From Paenibacillus sp. FSL H7-0331 (lineage in GTDB: Bacteria; Bacillota; Bacilli; Paenibacillales; NBRC-103111), in contig NZ_MRTH01000023.1 of NCBI RefSeq assembly GCF_001956045.1, forward strand, positions 1 through 64,000: a stretch of DNA of 64,000 nt, read 5' to 3'. A program made the translations under genes and the position numbers. The stretch's first letter is position 1, and the number at the start of each line of letters is the position of its first letter. Positions 55,582 to 64,000 of the stretch are shown here, piece after piece. Below the pieces are notes generated by a model. That model made no database searches. It worked only from the letters and a program-made list of their open reading frames with translations, and was not told the DNA's origin.

Positions 55582-56463
55582 ATGAACGTTCGAAAAAATT
55601 GGGGCGAGCATACGTTTGACCTCTTCAATATCGTGATGATGCTCCTGTTGATGCTAATAACACTTTACCCGTTTCTATATATTGTGTTCGCTTCACTCAG
55701 CAATCCGGCCGATCTGCTGCAGCATCGCGGTTTGTTATTTCGTCCTGCCGGTTTCAACCTGGAATCTTATCGGCTTGTTCTCAACAATCCGTTGATCGCG
55801 ATCGGCTATGGAAACACACTCATTTATGTGATTGTGGGGACAGCGCTTAATATTATATTGACGGCCTTTGCCGCTTACGCCTTGTCCCGCAAGCAGGTTA
55901 TGCTGGTAGGTCCGATTACTTTCTTTATCGTCTTTACGATGTTCTTCTCCGGGGGTCTGATTCCCACCTATCTCGTCATTAAGAACCTGCATTTGTTCGA
56001 TACCCGTTGGGTGATGATCTTGCCTTCTGCGATTAATACATGGAATTTACTCGTTATGCGAACTTCCTTTCAGGAGGTTCCGGCAGCGCTTGAGGAGTCC
56101 GCTCGTATCGATGGGGCCAATGATTTTACGATCTTGATGCGCGTATTCATACCGGTATCGCTTCCGATTATGGCTGTTATGCTGCTGTTTTACGGCGTTC
56201 AGCACTGGAATTCCTATCTGGATGCGATGATTTATATCCGTAACCGGGATTATTACCCGCTGCAGCTGGTGCTCCAGGAGATCTTAATAACGACGAGTAC
56301 GGACACGATGACTTCAGGCATCAGTGATATCGATAAAGGATTGCTTCAGGAAACGATCAAATACGCCACGATCATTGTCGCCACGATACCGGTGTTATTG
56401 ATGTACCCATTCCTGCAGCGCTATTTTGTCAAGGGTGTTATGCTGGGCGCGATTAAAGAATAA
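55582..56463 (+). CDS. Sugar ABC importer permease, LplC type (cluster C)
   Basis: 293-residue partner permease with LITLYPFLYIVFASLS, FTMFFSGGLIPTYLVI, the EAA loop LEESARIDGANDFTILMRVFIPVSLP and the C terminus MYPFLQRYFVKGVMLGAIKE. ATG at 55582 follows GGGGGGAG; an upstream ATG at 55564 overlaps the end of the preceding gene. Confidence 0.92.
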   Translation: MNVRKNWGEHTFDLFNIVMMLLLMLITLYPFLYIVFASLSNPADLLQHRGLLFRPAGFNLESYRLVLNNPLIAIGYGNTLIYVIVGTALNIILTAFAAYALSRKQVMLVGPITFFIVFTMFFSGGLIPTYLVIKNLHLFDTRWVMILPSAINTWNLLVMRTSFQEVPAALEESARIDGANDFTILMRVFIPVSLPIMAVMLLFYGVQHWNSYLDAMIYIRNRDYYPLQLVLQEILITTSTDTMTSGISDIDKGLLQETIKYATIIVATIPVLLMYPFLQRYFVKGVMLGAIKE

Positions 56464-56480
56464 ATTGAACAAGATGGATG

Positions 56481-56525
56481 GAGCGGGCGGCTGAAATTAT
56501 GACAAGCAGCCGTTCGTTTATTTTC
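56481..56525 (+). terminator. Hairpin between permease and GH38 gene
   Basis: CGGCTG (56488-56493) pairs with CAGCCG (56507-56512), extended by wobble pairs to about 13 pairs, and a T-rich tail follows. It may lower read-through into the mannosidase gene. Confidence 0.5.
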
Positions 56526-56546
56526 TCTGAGGAGCTGTGAACACAG

Positions 56547-59500
56547 ATGATTCACGAAAAGCAAATCGCCAAGACCTTAAGTAAATTGAGGAAGCTGGAC
56601 GAGATTTACACGGATTATATATTTGAAAAGCTGGATGAGGTTGCTGTCCACTATTGGGAGACGGCTGAGCACAGATATGAAGTTCCGGGTCCTGAGAAGC
56701 CATGGCAGCCGATCCGGCAAGGAATGGCCTGGGGCCAAGAATGGAGCTCGGCCTGGTTCAAGGGCATGTATCTTGTGCCAGATGCTTTGAAGGGGCAGCC
56801 CTTATATGTCAGTGCGCATACGGACGGTGTCGAGACGTTGTTCTGGGTAAACGGAAAGCCGGACGGGATTTTCACACATGTGAAGGAGGCGGCCAACCGC
56901 GGCAACCATCATACGCTGCTGCTGACCGAAGGCTCAGAGGCCGGAACGGCTTTTGAGCTGGCTTTTGAGAGCTACGCCGGTCATCCGTGCGTAGGTACGC
57001 AGCCTTACGAAAATTACCGCTCACATGACGGCTATCCGAACCGCTTTGAACGTTTGTTCAAGTCGATCGATATCATGCAGCGCCGGGATGATGTCAAAGA
57101 TTTTGTGTTTGATCTGCGGATTTTGAACCAGCTTGTGAGCTCGGAGGTAGTCGATGCATTCCGCAAAGGGAAAATCATCAACGCCCTGCTTGAGGTGTTT
57201 CAGGTGTTGGTTCAATCACCGGACGAAATAGAAGAGTGCGTGTGGAGGCCTGCTCTTGCCAAAGCCCGGGCGATTATGAAGCCGCTGCTGGAGCAGAGGA
57301 ATGGCGATTCGGCTCCGCATGCCGGTATAGTTGGCCACTCCCATATGGATACAGCTTGGCTGTGGACGCGCGAGGAAACGATTCGCAAATGTGCCCGCAC
57401 TTATGCGAATGTACTCAGCCTGATGAAGCAATACCCGGAATATACCTTTGTGCAAAGCTCCGCCTTTCATACGGAATTGATGAGAAGGCATTATCCCGAT
57501 ATCTTCGAAGGGATGAAGCAGCGCATATTGGAAGGACGTTGGGAGCCGAATGGGGGAGTATGGATTGAATGCGACTGCAATTTGGTGTCGGGTGAGTCAT
57601 TGGTCCGCCAGTTTCTGAAAGGGCAGCGTTACACGCGTGAGCATTTTGGTTATACGGCGGATACCTTCTGGCTTCCTGATACGTTTGGCTACAGCGCGGC
57701 GATTCCGCAGATTCTGGCAGGGTTTCATATTCAATACTTTCTGACTACAAAGCTTTCTTGGAATGATACGAACCTGTTCCCATATGACACCTTCCAATGG
57801 ACGGGGCTTGACGGGACAACCGTATTGACCCATTTTAACTTTATCCACTGCTGGCCCGATGCGGAAACGTTGATTAATCGCATTTATGGAACGAGCCAGA
57901 ACAAGGGCTGGGCGATAAAAAACGATATCCAGCATAAACAGGTGAATGACCGCCGCCTCATTTCATACGGATATGGGGATGGGGGCGGAGGCCCTCAATA
58001 TGAAATGCTGGAAACGGCAAGGCGTGTTCAAGATGTGGAGGGCTCGCCCAAAGCCGAGCATACGACAGTTGCCCGGTTTATGAAGGAGCTGGCGGAAACT
58101 GCTGTACAGCCTCCAGTATTTGTCGGGGAGTTGTACTTTGAAGGGCACCGCGGGACGCTTACACAAATGCACGAGATCAAAAGGAACAACCGCAAAGCGG
58201 AGCTGGCGCTGCGCGACCTTGAAATCATCGAGGTTTCCGGATGGCTGCAGGGACTGTACGAGCCATCACTACGACGCGACGAAATTTATGAAATTTTGCT
58301 GATCAATCAATTCCATGATATTTTACCAGGCACGTCCATACCGGAAGTACATGATCAGGCTATTCAGGAGTTAAAGGATGTTATTATCGAGGCTAAGGAG
58401 CTGACGAATAGCTATCTGACAGCATCTGTCGAGCCCAGTCCGCATGCGTTTACCGTTTGGAATACATTGAGCTGGGCCCGTACGGGAACGATTGAATTGG
58501 AAGGAATCGAGCCAGGTCTCATTGCTGCCGATCCATCGCTGCAGAGCCAATATATTGAAGATGCTGCCGGACGCAGGAAGCTACTCGTCGGAGGTGTGGA
58601 AATTCCAGCACTGGGGGCAGTGGTCATTGCGCTCGATCAAGGAACGGCAGACTCGTCTTCTCCCTTCGAATATGATGGCACACAGCTGGAAACCCCCTAT
58701 GCCAGCCTTATATTTGATGATCATGGTTATATCTCCTCGTTCATCGATAAGCCTACAGGCAGGGAGCTGCGCGGCAGCGGGCATCCGCTGAACACCTTCT
58801 TAATGGGAGAGGATCTGCCAGGGTCATGGGACAATTGGGATATTGATATGGATGTGAACGGCAAGCTGACTGCGCAGACGAATTTGCTTCACCGTGAATT
58901 GGCAGCCAACGGACCGCTGCAGCTTCGAATCCGCAGTGAGTACCAGATTGGCTATCGTTCTACACTCCAGCAGGATATCGTATTTTATGCAGATAGCCCG
59001 CGGGTGGATTTCCATACTATCATCGATTGGAAGGAGAAGCATCAGCTGTTGAAGGTCGGATTTGATGTGGACATTTGGAGTCAGACCGCCAGGCATGAAA
59101 TTCAATTCGGGCATGTGGAGCGCTCTACCCACACGAATACGTCCTACGACCAAGCGATGTTTGAGGTGTGCACGCACAAGTGGACCGATTTGTCGGAATC
59201 CCGGTTTGGCGTTGCTATTCTTAATGATTGTAAATACGGGATTTCTGTAGACGGAGCCGATATTCGACTGTCGCTTCATAAAGGCGGCTGCCATCCCGAT
59301 CCGCGCGGTGACGAGGGTGTACACGAGGTGACGTATTCTTTGCTGCCGCATCAGGGCGCATTCAGCGCTGAAGCGGTAATTCGACCTGCTTATGAGTTGA
59401 ATATTCCTGTTCTATCAGTGATGGGAAAAGTTACTGGGCAAGCAGCAGCGTCACTGCTGAAGGTCGAGGCAACGAATGTCATTGTGGAAGCCATTAAGCC

Positions 59501-59711
59501 GGCGGAGGAAGACCATGCTTACGTGGTCAGGCTGTATGAGGCGGAGTGTTCTGCCGTCCGAGGGATGAAGCTGCGTTTTGGAGCTCGTCCCAGTAAGGTT
59601 GCGCTCATCAATATGCTGGAGGAGGAACAGGAGGAGCTTGTGCTAACTGATTCCGAGGTTTCTCTGGACTTTCATGCATTTGAGATCAAATCAATCAAGG
59701 TTTATTTGTAA
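56547..59711 (+). CDS. GH38 alpha-mannosidase
   Basis: 1054-residue cytoplasmic retaining alpha-mannosidase of family GH38. The zinc-binding motif VGHSHMDTAWLW (about 265-275) and the nucleophile D378 in WLPDTFGYSAAIPQIL are present; FHDILPGTSIPEVH follows near 590, then the beta-sandwich domains. Length matches the family. No signal peptide is seen. It lies last in cluster C, so imported alpha-mannosides would be cut by it; the ribosome site is AGGAGCTG. A strong terminator follows. Confidence 0.95.
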   Translation: MIHEKQIAKTLSKLRKLDEIYTDYIFEKLDEVAVHYWETAEHRYEVPGPEKPWQPIRQGMAWGQEWSSAWFKGMYLVPDALKGQPLYVSAHTDGVETLFWVNGKPDGIFTHVKEAANRGNHHTLLLTEGSEAGTAFELAFESYAGHPCVGTQPYENYRSHDGYPNRFERLFKSIDIMQRRDDVKDFVFDLRILNQLVSSEVVDAFRKGKIINALLEVFQVLVQSPDEIEECVWRPALAKARAIMKPLLEQRNGDSAPHAGIVGHSHMDTAWLWTREETIRKCARTYANVLSLMKQYPEYTFVQSSAFHTELMRRHYPDIFEGMKQRILEGRWEPNGGVWIECDCNLVSGESLVRQFLKGQRYTREHFGYTADTFWLPDTFGYSAAIPQILAGFHIQYFLTTKLSWNDTNLFPYDTFQWTGLDGTTVLTHFNFIHCWPDAETLINRIYGTSQNKGWAIKNDIQHKQVNDRRLISYGYGDGGGGPQYEMLETARRVQDVEGSPKAEHTTVARFMKELAETAVQPPVFVGELYFEGHRGTLTQMHEIKRNNRKAELALRDLEIIEVSGWLQGLYEPSLRRDEIYEILLINQFHDILPGTSIPEVHDQAIQELKDVIIEAKELTNSYLTASVEPSPHAFTVWNTLSWARTGTIELEGIEPGLIAADPSLQSQYIEDAAGRRKLLVGGVEIPALGAVVIALDQGTADSSSPFEYDGTQLETPYASLIFDDHGYISSFIDKPTGRELRGSGHPLNTFLMGEDLPGSWDNWDIDMDVNGKLTAQTNLLHRELAANGPLQLRIRSEYQIGYRSTLQQDIVFYADSPRVDFHTIIDWKEKHQLLKVGFDVDIWSQTARHEIQFGHVERSTHTNTSYDQAMFEVCTHKWTDLSESRFGVAILNDCKYGISVDGADIRLSLHKGGCHPDPRGDEGVHEVTYSLLPHQGAFSAEAVIRPAYELNIPVLSVMGKVTGQAAASLLKVEATNVIVEAIKPAEEDHAYVVRLYEAECSAVRGMKLRFGARPSKVALINMLEEEQEELVLTDSEVSLDFHAFEIKSIKVYL

Positions 59712-59721
59712 TAGAGATCGG

Positions 59722-59754
59722 AGAGGTGGCTTCCTGGAAGTCGCCTCTTTTTTT
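59722..59754. terminator. Strong terminator of cluster C
   Basis: AGAGGTGGCTTCC (59722-59734) pairs with GGAAGTCGCCTCT (59736-59748), allowing two wobble pairs, and seven T follow. The neighbouring gene is convergent. Confidence 0.85.
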
Positions 59755-59797
59755 GAATTCAGACATTGGTTGCCCGGGAATCTGGGTGAGGGCTGAT

Positions 59798-60232
59798 TTA
59801 GAGTAAAATCCTGTTTTCAAATATGTTTTTCATACTAATATGAGATTTGGAAGGTCCGAGCTCTACAAGTGAGTCTTGGAATTCGGCAAGCTCCTCAATG
59901 GATGCTGTTTGTACCTGGATAAGATAATTGAACTCCCCGCTGATGCGAAATAAATCCGTTACTTCCCTGGCCTCTTTACAAAAGTCCACTAGCTCTTGGC
60001 AGCGTTCTGTCTTGATTAGAATAAAAGTGGTCGTACCTCGATTCATCTCCCGCAAATTAAATATGGTACCATACCCGGAAATGATTTTTTTCTCTTCGAG
60101 CTTCAAGATTCTTTCTTTAACCGATGGTTGAGACATGGAGATTTCCTTACTGATTTGGGAAATGGACATTCGCGCATGATGCTGCAGTAATTGCATAATC
60201 TTTTTATCAATATCATCGATCAGATGATCCAT
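59798..60232 (-). CDS. Lrp/AsnC-family transcriptional regulator
   Basis: 144 residues: an N-terminal helix-turn-helix (about 5-55; MSISQISKEISMSQPSVKERILKLEE) and a C-terminal RAM ligand domain (about 65-140; SGEFNYLIQVQTASIEELAEF). Regulators of this class usually sense an amino acid and control the adjacent gene. It is divergent from the VOC gene at 60393, its likely target. The ATG has a weak site (GGAGGCC). Confidence 0.92.
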   Translation of the reverse strand: MDHLIDDIDKKIMQLLQHHARMSISQISKEISMSQPSVKERILKLEEKKIISGYGTIFNLREMNRGTTTFILIKTERCQELVDFCKEAREVTDLFRISGEFNYLIQVQTASIEELAEFQDSLVELGPSKSHISMKNIFENRILL

Positions 60233-60392
60233 ATTCGGTGGCCTCCAAATCTATTTTATAAAGTAAGGTATTTAAGTGAAATTAACTTATGTTTAATAAC
60301 TATTCTAATATAAAACCCTCGCTTTTAGTATATATTCTACAGAAAAATATGACTATAATAAAAACAACTTATAGATCGAGGAGAGATTAGTG

Positions 60393-60854
60393 ATGAGTGT
60401 AAAGGGACTCGCGCATGTGGCGATACAAGCCAAAGATTATCAAGCAACCATTTTATTTTATACTGAAGTTTTAGGATTTAAAGTAGGTCATTATTGGAGT
60501 CTGCCGTCTTTCCAGATCAAAGAAGCTTCGATGCTGGTTTCACCTGACCAAAGAACGTGTATTGAAATCTTTGATAACGAAGCGGTCATTCCGGCACAAG
60601 GAAAAAAAGCTGCATCCGAAGCGGAAATAGCTCACGGAGCGTTATTACATTTGGCCTTTTATGTTGATAATGTAGACGATATGTATCATAAAGCCTTGGC
60701 TCATGGGGCAAGCACATATATAGAACCGGGTCAGCTGTCTCTTGGCGAACCCCCACTCGTTGTCAAAAACGCTGTTATTTACAGTCCGAATGGTGAGGTT
60801 ATTGAATTTATTGAGGAAGTTGATTTTGATCTAAGACCGGTTATTGTCCCGTAG
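60393..60854 (+). CDS. VOC-family (glyoxalase-like) protein
   Basis: 153-residue vicinal oxygen chelate protein: LAHVAIQAKDYQATILFYTEVLGFK with the first metal histidine, GALLHLAFYVDNVDDMY with a second, and EVIEFIEE near the end. This layout is that of glyoxalase I-like lyases, isomerases or dioxygenases; the substrate is unknown. ATG at 60393 follows GAGGAGAG. The 3' end overlaps the convergent gene at 60831 by 24 bases. Confidence 0.85.
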   Translation: MSVKGLAHVAIQAKDYQATILFYTEVLGFKVGHYWSLPSFQIKEASMLVSPDQRTCIEIFDNEAVIPAQGKKAASEAEIAHGALLHLAFYVDNVDDMYHKALAHGASTYIEPGQLSLGEPPLVVKNAVIYSPNGEVIEFIEEVDFDLRPVIVP

Positions 60855-61268
60855 GGGCTCGTGGTGTTGTCCAGCCTCGGGGCTTGTACCATCGGGCACA
60901 CTGTAACCATTTTGTGAAATTGTTTGGTTGTCCCTTACCAGATAAGAGTAAGTCCAATCCTTTTCATTCTCAAACGTCACATCCAGGGAATAAGGATTAT
61001 ATTGTCTTCCTACTTTTCGATCGATCTTCCACTCTTGGTTTGGATATTTCTGTTTCAGATACAGGTTGAGCTGTTCTGTTTTTATGGAAACTTTGTAATC
61101 TATCCAATAGGGACGAACGGCAAAGAATGAAATCAATACCAGCGTTATAGATAGAACAAGGAATAGACTGATTTTTCTTGCCTTTTTCGGAATAAGCATA
61201 GCAATTATAAAAAGTAAGACTGCAAAAATAACGGATGCGGTTATTTCGATGACGGTTATGGGATGCAT
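60831..61268 (-). CDS. Small membrane protein of unknown function
   Basis: 145 residues with two N-terminal membrane segments (about 5-26 and 33-51) and a soluble C-terminal domain with YNPYSLDVTFENEKDWTYSYLV, of a kind seen in small Bacillus membrane proteins. I cannot name the family. ATG at 61268 was chosen since GGAGG lies upstream. The 3' end overlaps the VOC gene. Confidence 0.65.
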   Translation of the reverse strand: MHPITVIEITASVIFAVLLFIIAMLIPKKARKISLFLVLSITLVLISFFAVRPYWIDYKVSIKTEQLNLYLKQKYPNQEWKIDRKVGRQYNPYSLDVTFENEKDWTYSYLVRDNQTISQNGYSVPDGTSPEAGQHHEPLRDNNRS

Positions 61269-61773
61269 ATTTTCCTCCTGCCCAACAATCGTATCTACGG
61301 GGTGTTCCTGCTCATGTAAGTGTATCATATCTGGCATTTTCCTTGCTGATTATCCTCTGTCGAGTGCGTTCATAAAAAGGCAGAACCGAATACAAATCAT
61401 TCTTGAATTTGTTCCCCTAATGAATCTGTGTTGGCTACGAACAAATTCAGGGTACCATTTGAAAAATCCAATGGAAGAGAAATATCGATCAATATTTTGC
61501 CCTGCAAATTATGTCTTCCCGTTTTTTTATTGCAAACAGCCCTGAGACAGAAACCGATATTGTTAATGCGGCCATTACATTGATCCATGCACATCATCAA
61601 TAAAACATGCGGAAAGACTGGGACGTTACTTTTAACATTCCGGTCTTTTTTTATATAATTTTATGGTTACAGGGTTCTTGTTAGCGTTCAAATTTCGTTT
61701 ATTTTTACCATAAATTCCAATTTAAAGTTATAATATTACTTACATCAAATCATGGATGACTGGGAGGTATATG
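61269..61773. other. Intergenic region before NUDIX gene
   Basis: About 505 bases. A minus-strand open frame at 61397-61600 has no ribosome site and no recognised family, so it is not called. A rightward terminator hairpin lies at 61613-61655, and a TATAAT box near 61726 precedes the NUDIX gene. Nothing else is recognised. Confidence 0.5.
61613..61655 (+). terminator. Rho-independent terminator
   Basis: AAAGACTGG (61613-61621) pairs with CCGGTCTTT (61640-61648) with one wobble, with GTTA/TAAC pairing inside, followed by a T-run. The gene it serves is not visible. Confidence 0.7.
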
Positions 61774-62253
61774 ATGACATATCCGATAAGAGTAAGGCCC
61801 ACTGCGCTGATACTTAATGAAGGAAAAGTGCTGCTGATTGAGTATTGCGAAAATGATCAATACCATTACAATTTGCCAGGTGGTGGGGTGGAGTCCGGAG
61901 AAACAATCATCGATACGTTAAGAAGAGAGTTACTTGAGGAAGCGGATGCTGCAATCCATGTTGTCCCCGTCGCTTTCCTATATGAATATTCACCACACAA
62001 GCAATCCGGTCAATATGAATCCAGTATTCCAGGGCTCAATATTATTTTTGACTGTAGTCTTCAAGAAGGATCTGTCCCTCAGCTGCCAGAGCATCCCGAT
62101 CCCCACCAAGTCGGTGTCAAATGGGTGCCCTTAGAAGAATTGGAAGCCGTAGTTCTGTATCCCAATATAGCGAGCCATATTACCCAATATGCAAGGAATA
62201 AAAGACATATCGAATTGATAGAAGATCACCAATTGCAGTGTTATGCAAAATAG
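61774..62253 (+). CDS. NUDIX hydrolase
   Basis: 159-residue NUDIX hydrolase. The Nudix box reads GGVESGETIIDTLRRELLEE followed by ADA, so the usual glycine near its end is aspartate. These enzymes cut nucleoside diphosphate derivatives; the substrate is not known. GGGAGG precedes two adjacent ATGs (61771, 61774). Confidence 0.88.
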   Translation: MTYPIRVRPTALILNEGKVLLIEYCENDQYHYNLPGGGVESGETIIDTLRRELLEEADAAIHVVPVAFLYEYSPHKQSGQYESSIPGLNIIFDCSLQEGSVPQLPEHPDPHQVGVKWVPLEELEAVVLYPNIASHITQYARNKRHIELIEDHQLQCYAK

Positions 62254-62312
62254 CTGAGCCATTTAACCCGTTTGCTGACTATACAAATTATAAGGAAAAA
62301 GGTGGTGCCGCA

Positions 62313-62957
62313 ATGCATTCCATTTTTAAAGATGTTACACAAAACATTCAATTTACGGGTGACTTAAAGCAGGACATCCACTTATTTCTATCGGCTAACA
62401 ACTGCAGCAAGACGGCAGAGCATTGCATGGATGTGGGTACAGAAGCAAGAAGGATAGCCTTATTATTTAATGCCAATCCCGAAGCGGCCGAAATATCCGG
62501 TTGGTTACACGATATTAGTGCTGTGTTTCCAAATAATCAGCGAATCGCTGTGTCAAGAGAGCTGCAGATTGAAGTTTTGCCTGAAGAAGAATTTTTTCCA
62601 ATGATTATTCACCAGAAGCTCTCTAAAGCTATGGCAACAGATATTTTCAAAATCACAGATACAGAAATATTGGATGCGGTGGGTTGTCATACTACTTTGA
62701 GAGCTCGATCCACGATACTTGATCAAGTATTATTTGTAGCGGATAAGGTGGCTTGGGATCAACCGGGTGAACCGCCCTATAATCAAGAGCTTCAGAGGAG
62801 CTTGAAAATTTCATTAGCTCATGGGGCTTTTTCATATATCCAATTCTTATGGGAACGTAAGGAAACGCTTAAAGTTGTACATTCCTGGTTGAAAGAAGCA
62901 TACGAGGAAATGAAGCATTTAGAGAATATTAACCATTCACAGAAGCGATTCGAATGA
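62313..62957 (+). CDS. YqeK-like HD-domain hydrolase
   Basis: 214 residues with the HD-domain metal motifs: H near the start (KTAEHCMDVG), SGWLHDIS, HQKLSKAMA and the C-terminal FVADKVAWDQP. It resembles the YqeK family that hydrolyses dinucleoside tetraphosphates such as Ap4A. ATG at 62313 has AAGGTGG upstream; it starts 59 bases after the NUDIX stop, so the two may be cotranscribed and both may clear nucleotide derivatives. Confidence 0.85.
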   Translation: MHSIFKDVTQNIQFTGDLKQDIHLFLSANNCSKTAEHCMDVGTEARRIALLFNANPEAAEISGWLHDISAVFPNNQRIAVSRELQIEVLPEEEFFPMIIHQKLSKAMATDIFKITDTEILDAVGCHTTLRARSTILDQVLFVADKVAWDQPGEPPYNQELQRSLKISLAHGAFSYIQFLWERKETLKVVHSWLKEAYEEMKHLENINHSQKRFE

Positions 62958-62997
62958 ATAGCTATTATCTGTACCATTATTACGAGTCTAACGTATT

Positions 62998-63288
62998 TTA
63001 TTGATTAATTACTACGTAACCGAGCCATGCAATAAGGAAATAAACTGGAAAAAGAAGAATTACGGATAACAACCTTGCCCTTTTATTAATCGAAAGTGCT
63101 GAGCCCATATACAACAATGGGAACACAAGTCCCCAAATTGAAAATCTTGGTGTTGCAGAAAGATAAAGTGATAGCGGCAATATTAAACAAGCGGAAATGA
63201 ACAATAAGCTGGAACGGCTGAATATGACTCCAAGCAAAGATGTGATCACCGAGCAAATCATTAATGGCCAAAATAATAATTGTATCAT
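62998..63288 (-). CDS. Small multi-spanning membrane protein
   Basis: 96 residues with about three or four hydrophobic segments, start MIQLLFWPLMICSVITSLLG. A textbook GGAGGTGAGTC site lies before the ATG at 63288. No family is recognised. Confidence 0.65.
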   Translation of the reverse strand: MIQLLFWPLMICSVITSLLGVIFSRSSLLFISACLILPLSLYLSATPRFSIWGLVFPLLYMGSALSINKRARLLSVILLFPVYFLIAWLGYVVINQ

Positions 63289-63383
63289 GACTCACCTCCA
63301 GGCTGTGATTACTCTCAGAAATACACAAGGCTAGGCACCCTACCTTAACCATTATATACCATCCTATTGGAGGTATCGTAGAG

Positions 63384-63512
63384 ATGTTAACATTTATTAC
63401 TGAAGTACCGACAGATAAGCCTGTTAGCGGTGTTCATTGCATACCGGTCCTGGATAACGGAAATGTGGTCATGGTTTGGGATACGGCTGAACAGGTATTA
63501 ACCAGAATTTGA
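63384..63512 (+). pseudogene. Truncated NUDIX-like N-terminal fragment
   Basis: 42 codons, starting MLTFITEVPTDKPVSGVHCI and ending TAEQVLTRI before a stop. GGAGG lies ten bases upstream. The reading resembles the first strands of NUDIX hydrolases of this genus, where GGxxE normally follows; here translation ends instead. The identification is inference from pattern, and a genuine small gene cannot be excluded. Confidence 0.45.
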
Positions 63513-63558
63513 CTCATACCGCATTTATTATTTAGCTAAAGTGAAGAGGTTCATTGGT

Positions 63559-63702
63559 ATGTCTCAAGTGTACGAAAAAACAGGATATGTCATAACGAAT
63601 TTTGATACCGCAATTGAAATCATTCAGAAGATTGAAGGGCGCGAAGAACGGATTGCTGATATAAGAAGAGCAGGGATCCTAGCTGGACAAATCAGGGAAT
63701 AG
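63559..63702 (+). CDS. Small hypothetical protein (47 residues)
   Basis: MSQVYEKTGYVITNFDTAIE at the start and ending ILAGQIRE. GAAGAGG lies nine bases before the ATG. Helical, charged, no recognised family; it sits in a degenerate-looking zone, so it may be a remnant. Confidence 0.4.
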   Translation: MSQVYEKTGYVITNFDTAIEIIQKIEGREERIADIRRAGILAGQIRE

Positions 63703-63742
63703 GGCAGCAGTAGATAGCATCCCCTTCCTGCGGCATGGTTAA

Positions 63743-63958
63743 CGCCCATACAATCCTTTGATGTATAATGTTATTATCGAACATGGGCTGAATACCCAGA
63801 TCGGAAAGACAATATTCCCATTTCTCCAAAAAGCAGTCACCCGAGAGATGAAGGACTTTGTATATGTAGAACCCTTTGTAAGGATTGGTGTTCGGTTTCG
63901 GCATTGGACAAAAGCGGGGAAGATGAGGCTGCCGGTATTGGAGAGAGTCATTTTTTAA
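63743..63958 (+). pseudogene. Possible C-terminal fragment of ATP-dependent DNA ligase
   Basis: An open frame without ribosome site ends in DFVYVEPFVRIGVRFRHWTK, then AGKMRLPVLERVIF. The order VYVEP...V.F..WT..GK.R.P resembles the last strands of the oligonucleotide-binding domain of ATP-dependent (LigD-type) DNA ligases. Upstream the frame meets a stop at 63740. A terminator follows at once. The call rests on pattern alone. Confidence 0.4.
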
Positions 63959-63967
63959 GTGAAGAGG

Positions 63968-64000
63968 AGAGACGGAAGCCGGCGAGCTTTCCGTCTCTTT
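63968..64000 (+). terminator. Rho-independent terminator at right edge
   Basis: AGAGACGGAA (63968-63977) pairs perfectly with TTCCGTCTCT (63989-63998), followed by T at the window edge. Confidence 0.75.

Noticed and set aside
61397..61600. 67-codon minus-strand open frame between the small membrane protein and the NUDIX gene
   Set aside because: It has no ribosome binding site, no recognised family, and the nearby terminator is oriented for the other strand.

Overview
The window looks like a chromosomal segment of a low-to-mid GC Gram-positive soil bacterium of the Paenibacillus type. The grounds are strong AGGAGG-type ribosome binding sites, several LplA/LplB/LplC-type sugar ABC transporters, large membrane-anchored AraC regulators, a GH52 beta-xylosidase, CcpA-like cre sites and DUF1796/DUF2164/YjgB-type proteins. 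This is an inference from gene content. No rRNA, tRNA, CRISPR array, transposase or prophage was recognised.

Layout. (1) 0.4-8.35 kb, leftward: a PhoP/PhoR-like two-component system, a membrane-anchored protein of unknown function, and an FbpABC-like ABC importer that carries two homologous substrate-binding proteins. (2) 8.4-15.1 kb: a PadR regulator with a DUF2812 membrane protein behind a clear palindromic operator, rpiA, a membrane-anchored AraC sensor-regulator and a MidA-like methyltransferase. (3) 15.2-23.5 kb: sugar cluster A, with an LplB/LplC/LplA-type importer, a ThuA-like protein, an SDR, a cupin-AraC regulator and a Gfo/Idh/MocA oxidoreductase. (4) 23.5-35.2 kb: mixed genes, including a YjgB-like lipoprotein, type-2 argC under a predicted ArgR operator, an SDR, a 1435-residue Lhr-like helicase, a DUF1796 protein, several small unknown proteins, and a chemoreceptor broken by two frameshifts.

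(5) 35.2-48.8 kb: sugar cluster B, apparently for xylan or glucuronoxylan fragments. It has an AraC regulator, a solute-binding lipoprotein behind a perfect cre site, GH52 and GH43 beta-xylosidases, two Gfo/Idh/MocA proteins, two permeases, a GntR regulator and mannonate dehydratase plus an SDR mannonate/fructuronate oxidoreductase. Imported oligosaccharides would be trimmed inside the cell and the glucuronate branch sent to 2-keto-3-deoxygluconate; GH67, uxaC and GH10 genes are not in the window. (6) 49.1-50.2 kb: a HAD phosphatase and a DUF2164 protein. (7) 50.4-59.7 kb: sugar cluster C, with an AraC membrane sensor, a solute-binding lipoprotein, two permeases and a GH38 alpha-mannosidase, probably for alpha-mannosides. 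(8) 59.8-64.0 kb: Lrp/AsnC and VOC genes, small membrane proteins, NUDIX and YqeK-like HD hydrolases, and a decaying right end with a truncated NUDIX-like ORF and a possible DNA-ligase C-terminal fragment.

None of the three sugar importers has its own ATPase gene. This fits the known LplABC-type habit of sharing a MsmX-like ATPase encoded elsewhere. Nothing here is clearly an unknown machine. The best leads are the ThuA/SDR/Gfo sugar-oxidation cluster, the two-receptor importer tied to a two-component system, the shared palindromes and cre sites of the xylan locus, and the doubly frameshifted chemoreceptor.
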